NCBI GenBank assembly: GCA_964399955.1
Contig: CAYNST010000080.1
Location: 1-15,837 of the forward strand
DNA length: 15,837 bases
Direction of reading: 5' to 3'
Source: CAYNST01 sp964399955
Lineage (GTDB): Bacteria > Pseudomonadota > Gammaproteobacteria > Pseudomonadales > Cellvibrionaceae
The notes under the pieces were generated by a model. The model ran no database searches. It had not been told where the DNA came from and saw only the letters and a program-made list of their open reading frames with translations. Shown one piece after another: positions 7,001 through 15,837 of this stretch; positions within the stretch are counted from its first letter, which is position 1; each line of letters starts with the position of its first letter. The translations under genes and the position numbers were made by a program.

Positions 7001-8138
7001 AGCACTGGTTGGCCAAAAAGCGGTTGCCGGCAAAGGCATCAAAAAAGGCGGCGAACTGACCAACGAGATGCTGGACGAGTTGGACAAAAAAGACTGGTTC
7101 AAAATCCGCATGGCAGACGAGGCTTTGAACGAGCAGTTAGAGCTTTCGGAAGCGCAGTTGGCCGAGCGTCGCAAGTTGCTGGACGAGCGGTTCGAAGACA
7201 AGAAGCGCAAGGTTTCCACCGGTGACGATCTGGCGCCCGGCGTGCTGAAAATCGTCAAGGTGTACCTGGCCATCAAGCGGCGCATTCAGCCGGGCGATAA
7301 AATGGCCGGCCGCCACGGTAACAAGGGTGTGATCTCGGTCATTATGCCAGTGGAGGATATGCCTTACGACGAACACGGCAACCCCGTGGACATCGTTCTG
7401 AACCCACTGGGCGTGCCCTCGCGCATGAACGTGGGCCAGGTATTGGAAACCCACCTGGGGCTGGCAGCCAAGGGGCTTGGCGAAAAAATCAACGTCATGC
7501 TGCGCGAGCAGCGGGCGGTGGCTGAAATTCGCGGCTTCCTTGATGAAATCTACAACCAGACGGGTCAGGGCAAAACCGCGGTTGATCTGGACTCCATGAG
7601 TGACAAAGAGATCCTGGAAATGTCCGCCAACCTCTGCGGTGGCGTGCCTATGGCAACCGCAGTGTTCGACGGCGCCAAGGAGTCGGAGATCAAGGCTCTG
7701 CTGAAACTGGCAGGTATGCCGGATTCTGGCCAGATGAAACTCTGCGACGGTCGTACCGGCGACGAGTTCACCCGTCCGGTGACCGTCGGCTACATGTACA
7801 TGTTGAAACTGAACCACCTGGTTGACGACAAGATGCACGCCCGGTCTACCGGTTCGTATAGCCTTGTGACTCAGCAGCCTTTGGGCGGTAAAGCCCAGTT
7901 TGGTGGCCAACGCTTTGGTGAGATGGAAGTGTGGGCGTTGGAAGCTTACGGCGCAGCCTACACTCTGCAGGAGATGCTCACGGTCAAATCCGATGACGTT
8001 GCCGGCCGCACCAAGATGTACAAAAACATTGTCGATGGCGATCACCGCATGGAGCCGGGCATGCCCGAGTCTTTCAATGTATTGGTAAAAGAAATTCGCT
8101 CGTTAGGTATCAACATTGAATTGGAACACGACGCCTGA
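4053..8138 (+). CDS. rpoB: RNA polymerase beta subunit
   Basis: RpoB is one of the two large catalytic subunits of RNA polymerase. The product is 1361 residues (E. coli 1342) and is colinear from [19 protein letters not shown] to the SLGINIELE end. The protrusion/lobe region has [24 protein letters not shown]-type sequence at about 145-170. The rifampicin-pocket cluster starts at G513 ([15 protein letters not shown]). Its Q519, D522, H532, S537 and L539 match the drug-sensitive state at E. coli 513, 516, 526, 531 and 533. The [12 protein letters not shown] active-site segment places the conserved lysines at 1083 and 1091 (E. coli 1065, 1073). The C-terminal clamp segment is [32 protein letters not shown]. 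ATG 4053 has GAGGA 6 nt upstream. The gene lies 66 nt before rpoC. Confidence 0.99.
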   Translation: [1361 protein letters not shown]

Positions 8139-8159
8139 TTCACTCTGCGTAAATCGGTG

Positions 8160-8178
8160 GTGGGCGGATAACGCCCAC
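8160..8178 (+). other. hairpin in the rpoB-rpoC spacer
   Basis: GTGGGCG (8160-8166) pairs with CGCCCAC (8172-8178), 7 bp around GATAA, with no T run after it, so it is not a terminator. A small GTGC/GCAC stem (8180-8193) follows, then the rpoC ribosome binding site GGAGG (8199-8203). It may modulate ribosome loading or protect the mRNA. Function is unknown. Confidence 0.45.
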
Positions 8179-8210
8179 TGTGCCAGGCAGCACCCACTGG
8201 AGGAATGGCT

Positions 8211-12434
<4,224 letters not shown>

Positions 12435-12458
12435 GCGCCAAACCGCGAGGGCTGTGGC

Positions 12459-12487
12459 TTGACGAGGGCGGGTGGTGTCAGTAGAAT
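12459..12487 (+). promoter_or_regulatory. sigma-70 promoter of the str operon (rpsL)
   Basis: A -35 box TTGACG (12459-12464) and a -10 box TAGAAT (12482-12487) are separated by exactly 17 bp. The discriminator that follows is GC-rich (GCGCCTCCC), as in promoters of ribosomal genes that are shut down by ppGpp. Transcription should begin near 12494, about 90 nt before rpsL. This is the best consensus promoter in the window, and it lies 24 bp after the rpoC stop. Confidence 0.87.
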
Positions 12488-12494
12488 GCGCCTC

Positions 12495-12530
12495 CCGCTC
12501 ACTTTGTGGGCGGCTGTTCCTTTTCTTTTT
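12495..12530 (+). terminator. leader hairpin with T-rich tail, possible attenuator/rpoC terminator
   Basis: CCGCTCAC (12495-12502) pairs with GTGGGCGG (12506-12513), 8 bp with one G-T pair and a TTT loop. A pyrimidine tail with four and then five T (12521-12524, 12526-12530) follows after a 7-nt gap. No terminator separates rpoC from the str promoter, so this may end rpoC transcripts. It would also form at the extreme 5' end of str mRNA, given the predicted start site. The gap before the T run makes it a weak intrinsic terminator at best. Confidence 0.45.
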
Positions 12531-12584
12531 GCTTTCCAGTCTTAGTGATAAGACGGATATTTTATCAAGTTGGAGTCAAGTTTC

Positions 12585-12956
12585 ATGGCAACGATCAACC
12601 AGTTGGTTCGTAAGCCGAGAAAACGTAAAGTTCAAAAGAGCGACGTTCCTGCGTTGCAACGTTGTCCTCAGCGCCGTGGCGTCTGCACGCGCGTTTATAC
12701 CACCACGCCTAAAAAGCCAAACTCTGCACTGCGTAAAGTCTGCCGTGTACGTTTGACCAATGGCTACGAAGTTACTTCGTACATTGGTGGTGAAGGTCAC
12801 AACCTGCAAGAGCACAGTGTGGTACTGATCCGTGGCGGTCGAGTAAAAGACTTGCCAGGTGTGCGTTATCACACAGTACGTGGTTCTCTGGATACTTCGG
12901 GTGTTAACAACCGTAAGCAGGCTCGTTCCAAATACGGCACCAAGCGACCCAAGTAA
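12585..12956 (+). CDS. rpsL: 30S ribosomal protein S12
   Basis: S12 sits at the decoding centre of the 30S subunit and governs accuracy and streptomycin response. The product is 123 residues (E. coli 124). It starts MATINQLVRKPRKRKV and contains VCTRVYTTTPKKPNSALRK and GGEGHNLQEHSVVLIRGGRVKDLPGVRYHTVRG. Counting the initiator Met, K43 and K88 are both lysine, the streptomycin-sensitive state, and D89 is the residue methylthiolated by RimO in relatives. ATG 12585 is chosen because GGAG at 12572-12575 is 9 nt upstream and the family begins there. An in-frame start at 12570 lies before that site. It is the first gene after the promoter at 12459-12487. Confidence 0.98.
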   Translation: MATINQLVRKPRKRKVQKSDVPALQRCPQRRGVCTRVYTTTPKKPNSALRKVCRVRLTNGYEVTSYIGGEGHNLQEHSVVLIRGGRVKDLPGVRYHTVRGSLDTSGVNNRKQARSKYGTKRPK

Positions 12957-13060
12957 ACAGTTGTACCCAATACGTTTTTACCGGTTTCCAGATCCAGTAA
13001 GGCTGAGTGCGGCCTAAGTGCCACATCTCGGGCAACCCTGAATTAAATGTGAGTTAAGTT

Positions 13061-13534
13061 ATGCCTAGAAGACGCGTCGTCGCCAAACGCGACGTACTGC
13101 CCGATCCCAAACACGGCAGCCAGACGCTGGCCAAGTTCATGAACCATGTCATGGTCAGTGGCAAGAAAGCAGTGGCTGAAAAAATCGTTTACGGTGCCTT
13201 GGATATCGTAGCCGAACGCCTGAAAACCAACGATCCCATCGAGGTTTTCGAGCAGGCGCTTGAGAATATCGCGCCTATGGTCGAAGTTAAGTCCCGTCGA
13301 GTCGGCGGTGCTACCTATCAGGTCCCGGTAGAAGTTCGCCCTTCGCGCCGTACTGCACTGGCCATGCGCTGGCTGGTGGATTACGCTCGCGGCCGCGGTG
13401 AAAAATCCATGGCCCAGCGCCTGGCTGGCGAATTGATTGATGCTTCACAAAGCAAAGGCGGTTCCGTCAAGAAGCGTGAAGATGTGCATCGCATGGCAGA
13501 GGCCAACAAGGCTTTCTCCCACTTCCGTTTCTAA
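13061..13534 (+). CDS. rpsG: 30S ribosomal protein S7
   Basis: S7 nucleates assembly of the 30S head and lines the E and P sites. The 157-residue product is close to the 156-residue family standard. It opens MPRRRVVAKRDVLPDPKHGS, includes VEVKSRRVGGATYQVPVEVRP in the rRNA-binding core, and ends KKREDVHRMAEANKAFSHFRF. The ribosome binding site before ATG 13061 is weak (GTGAG at 13049-13053). This suits the translational coupling to rpsL and the S7 autoregulation known in E. coli. The 104-nt gap to rpsL (12957-13060) is similar to the E. coli gap that holds the S7 target, but I could not fold a convincing S7 site in it. Confidence 0.98.
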   Translation: MPRRRVVAKRDVLPDPKHGSQTLAKFMNHVMVSGKKAVAEKIVYGALDIVAERLKTNDPIEVFEQALENIAPMVEVKSRRVGGATYQVPVEVRPSRRTALAMRWLVDYARGRGEKSMAQRLAGELIDASQSKGGSVKKREDVHRMAEANKAFSHFRF

Positions 13535-13557
13535 GCACTTCTCAAAAAATGGAACAT

Positions 13558-13582
13558 AAGGCAGCTCATTCAGCTGCCTTTT
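13558..13582 (+). terminator. intrinsic terminator between rpsG and fusA
   Basis: AAGGCAGCT (13558-13566) pairs perfectly with AGCTGCCTT (13572-13580), 9 bp over a 5-nt loop. The tail continues as TTTTCCTT (the T run begins in the stem at 13579). It lies 23 nt after the rpsG stop and 39 nt before the fusA start. It should lower transcription of fusA-tuf relative to rpsL-rpsG, or separate them if fusA has its own promoter. I could not see such a promoter. Confidence 0.75.
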
Positions 13583-13621
13583 CCTTATTGTTAAAGTCGA
13601 TTTTTTGCGGGGGCGACTGCT

Positions 13622-15739
13622 GTGGCACGTAAAACTCCAATAGCGCGTTATCGGAATATAGGTATCTGCGCCCACGTGGATGCCGGTAAGACCACCACCA
13701 CCGAGCGCGTGCTGTTCTACACCGGTGTGTCTCACAAAATCGGTGAGGTGCATGAGGGCGCGGCAACCATGGACTGGATGGCGCAGGAGCAGGAGCGTGG
13801 CATCACCATCACCTCCGCGGCCACAACCTGTTTCTGGAAGGGCATGGCCCAGCAGTTTGATGAGCACCGCATCAATATCATTGATACGCCCGGCCACGTC
13901 GATTTCACCATCGAGGTAGAACGCTCTCTGCGCGTGCTCGACGGTGCGGTAGTGGTGCTCTGCGGGTCGTCCGGGGTGCAGCCTCAAACGGAAACTGTAT
14001 GGCGCCAGGCCAACAAATACGAAGTGCCACGCCTGGTGTTCGTCAACAAGATGGACCGCACGGGAGCCGATTTTCTGCGCGTGGTCAAACAGTTGAATAC
14101 TCGCCTGGGAGCTACTCCCGTGGCACTGCAAATGACCATCGGCGCCGAGGAGGGCTTCAAAGGCGTGGTCGATTTGGTGTTGAACAAGGCTATTCTCTGG
14201 AATGAAGAAGACCAGGGCATGACCTTCAGTTTGGCCGAGGTTCCCGAAGATCTTGTGGATCTTTGCGCCGAGCTGCGAGAAGCCATCGTTGAAGCCGCCG
14301 CAGAGTCATCCGACGAGCTGATGAACAAGTACCTGGAAGGCGGCGAGCTCAGTGTGGAAGAGATCAAGGCCGGTATCCGCAAGCGCACGCTTGCCAACGA
14401 AATCGTACCCGTCATTGGTGGGTCCGCCTTCAAAAATAAGGGCGTACAGGCGATGCTGGATGCCGTGATCGAGTATCTGCCGGCTCCCAACGAAGTCAAG
14501 GCTATCGAGGGCACGCTCAGCGATGGTCAGACGCTTGCCACCCGCAGTGCGGATGATGAAGCGCCCTTTGCTGCCTTGGCGTTCAAGATTGCTACGGACC
14601 CGTTCGTGGGCACCTTGACCTTTTTCCGGGTATACTCCGGCGTGCTCAGTTCGGGGGATGCGGTGTTCAACCCGGTAAAGGGGAAACGGGAGCGTATCGG
14701 CCGAATGGTGCAGATGCACGCCAACGATCGCAAGGAAATCAAAGAGGTGCGCGCTGGCGACATTGCGGCGGGCATCGGTCTGAAAGACGTGACCACCGGT
14801 GAAACCCTGTGTGCCCTGGATCACATCATCACCCTTGAGCGCATGGAGTTTCCAGAGCCGGTTATCTCAGTCGCCGTTGAGCCGCGCTCACAGGCGGACC
14901 AGGAAAAAATGGGCGTTGCGCTGAGCAAGCTGGCTCAGGAGGATCCGTCCTTTCGTGTGCGCACCGATGAAGAGTCGGGGCAGACCATCATCTCCGGGAT
15001 GGGTGAGCTGCATCTGGACATCATTGTGGATCGTATGCGCCGCGAATTCAGCGTGGAGGCCAACATCGGCAAGCCGCAAGTGGCCTACCGCGAAGCCATT
15101 CGCAACACTTGCGAAATTGAAGGCAAGTTCATACGCCAGTCCGGTGGGCGTGGTCAGTACGGGCATGTCTGGATTCGATTCGAGCCGGTGGAGGGCGAGT
15201 CAGAGGGGCTCGTCTTCGTTAATGAGATTGTTGGTGGCACGGTTCCGAAAGAGTATGTTCCCGCCATACAAAAGGGCATTCAGGAGCAAATGGTTAACGG
15301 CGTGGTTGCCGGGTACCCCCTCATCGGCCTGAAGGCCACCGTCTACGACGGTTCGTATCATGACGTCGACTCCTCCGAAATGGCTTTCAAAATCGCCGCT
15401 TCCATGGCGACCAAAAAATTGGCGCAGCAGGGCGGGGCGGTTCTGCTGGAGCCGATCATGAAGGTGGAGGTGGTCACTCCCGAAGAGAATATGGGTGATG
15501 TGGTTGGCGACTTGAATCGTCGCCGCGGCCTGATACTGGGCATGGATGAAAGCGTGATGGGCAAGGTGATCACATCGGAAGTTCCGCTGGCTGAGATGTT
15601 TGGGTACGCCACTTCGCTGCGCTCAATGTCCCAGGGGCGCGCAACTTTCACCATGGAATTCCAGAAGTATGCCGAGGCGCCGAACAGCGTCGCCCAGGAT
15701 ATTATTGCGAAAAACAATCCAAGATCTTTCGATGACTAA
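13622..15739 (+). CDS. fusA: elongation factor G
   Basis: EF-G is the ribosomal translocase GTPase that also acts with RRF in recycling. The 705-residue product (E. coli 704) has all G motifs: AHVDAGKT (17-24), RGITI (59-63), DTPGH (88-92) with catalytic-type H92, and NKMD (142-145). A G5-type GSAF lies near 265. Domains II-V follow, with QSGGRGQYGH in domain IV and GSYHDVDSSEMAFKIAAS plus GYATSLRSMSQGRA in the C-terminal part. Position between rpsG and tuf marks it as the main fusA rather than a paralogue. It starts with GTG at 13622, with only a GGGGG (13609-13613) as ribosome binding site. The charged tail NNPRSFDD extends slightly beyond E. coli EF-G. Confidence 0.98.
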   Translation: MARKTPIARYRNIGICAHVDAGKTTTTERVLFYTGVSHKIGEVHEGAATMDWMAQEQERGITITSAATTCFWKGMAQQFDEHRINIIDTPGHVDFTIEVERSLRVLDGAVVVLCGSSGVQPQTETVWRQANKYEVPRLVFVNKMDRTGADFLRVVKQLNTRLGATPVALQMTIGAEEGFKGVVDLVLNKAILWNEEDQGMTFSLAEVPEDLVDLCAELREAIVEAAAESSDELMNKYLEGGELSVEEIKAGIRKRTLANEIVPVIGGSAFKNKGVQAMLDAVIEYLPAPNEVKAIEGTLSDGQTLATRSADDEAPFAALAFKIATDPFVGTLTFFRVYSGVLSSGDAVFNPVKGKRERIGRMVQMHANDRKEIKEVRAGDIAAGIGLKDVTTGETLCALDHIITLERMEFPEPVISVAVEPRSQADQEKMGVALSKLAQEDPSFRVRTDEESGQTIISGMGELHLDIIVDRMRREFSVEANIGKPQVAYREAIRNTCEIEGKFIRQSGGRGQYGHVWIRFEPVEGESEGLVFVNEIVGGTVPKEYVPAIQKGIQEQMVNGVVAGYPLIGLKATVYDGSYHDVDSSEMAFKIAASMATKKLAQQGGAVLLEPIMKVEVVTPEENMGDVVGDLNRRRGLILGMDESVMGKVITSEVPLAEMFGYATSLRSMSQGRATFTMEFQKYAEAPNSVAQDIIAKNNPRSFDD

Positions 15740-15781
15740 ACTGCTCTCTAGGTTTTCACTTGATTATTTGAGGAATTAAAA

Positions 15782-15837
15782 GTGGCAAAGGCAAAATTTG
15801 AACGCAGCAAACCCCATGTCAACGTGGGCACCATCGG
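15782..15837 (+). CDS. tuf: elongation factor Tu, N-terminal start (partial)
   Basis: The first 18 codons plus two bases are seen before the window ends. From GTG 15782 it reads MAKAKFERSKPHVNVGTI, matching the EF-Tu start up to the strand before the G1 loop. GAGGA at 15769-15773 is 8 nt upstream. It is the tufA-position copy, 42 nt after fusA, and is the second tuf in this window. The same protein ends at base 56. The GTG start is common for tuf in this group. Confidence 0.95.
   Translation, partial: MAKAKFERSKPHVNVGTI

Noticed and set aside
12472..12756. 94-codon open frame overlapping the rpsL start in another frame
   Set aside because: It begins inside the promoter spacer before the likely transcription start and overlaps rpsL, so it is spurious.
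12705..12851. Possible streptomycin-resistance change in rpsL
   Set aside because: K43 and K88 are both lysine, the sensitive form.
12957..13060. S7 translational operator in the rpsL-rpsG gap
   Set aside because: The location and length fit, but only a weak TCGGG/CCTGA stem (near 13027-13040) could be folded and I could not match it to the S7 rRNA target.

Overview
The window is a contiguous block of core bacterial information-processing genes, all on the + strand: tuf(3' end) - tRNA-Trp - secE - nusG - rplK - rplA - rplJ - rplL - rpoB - rpoC - rpsL - rpsG - fusA - tuf(5' end). Gene order, protein lengths and residues point to a gammaproteobacterium near the Pseudomonas/Cellvibrio assemblage. 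The tRNA-Trp between tuf and secE, and rpoBC followed directly by the str genes, are the Pseudomonas-type arrangement; in E. coli these are two separate loci. Genus cannot be fixed from the sequence alone.

Layout. Positions 1-201 hold the end of one tuf copy, a strong intrinsic terminator and tRNA-Trp. Positions 229-1213 hold secE-nusG, closed by a second terminator. Positions 1216-2439 hold a structured leader that resembles the ribosomal protein L1 target, then rplK-rplA. Positions 2440-3677 hold a leader with an L10-type bulged stem, then rplJ-rplL. Positions 3678-4052 are a 375-nt structured spacer with an attenuator-like hairpin. Positions 4053-12434 are rpoB and rpoC. A clear sigma-70 promoter at 12459-12487 opens the str operon: rpsL, rpsG, fusA and the start of a second tuf.

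The genes form one functional programme: protein export (SecE), elongation and termination control (NusG), the L11/L1 and L10/L12 stalks of the 50S subunit, the two large RNA polymerase subunits, two 30S assembly/decoding proteins and the GTPase elongation factors. Control appears to be mostly at RNA level, by autogenous r-protein sites and attenuating hairpins in the spacers.

I found no mobile element, CRISPR array, defence cassette, pseudogene or unknown gene, and no evidence of a new biological system. What merits a second look is the run of intrinsic-terminator-like hairpins placed inside the operons (after tuf, nusG, rplL, rpsG and at the rpsL leader), the TTG start of rpoC with a misleading ATG two codons upstream, and a few unusual residues in RpoC.
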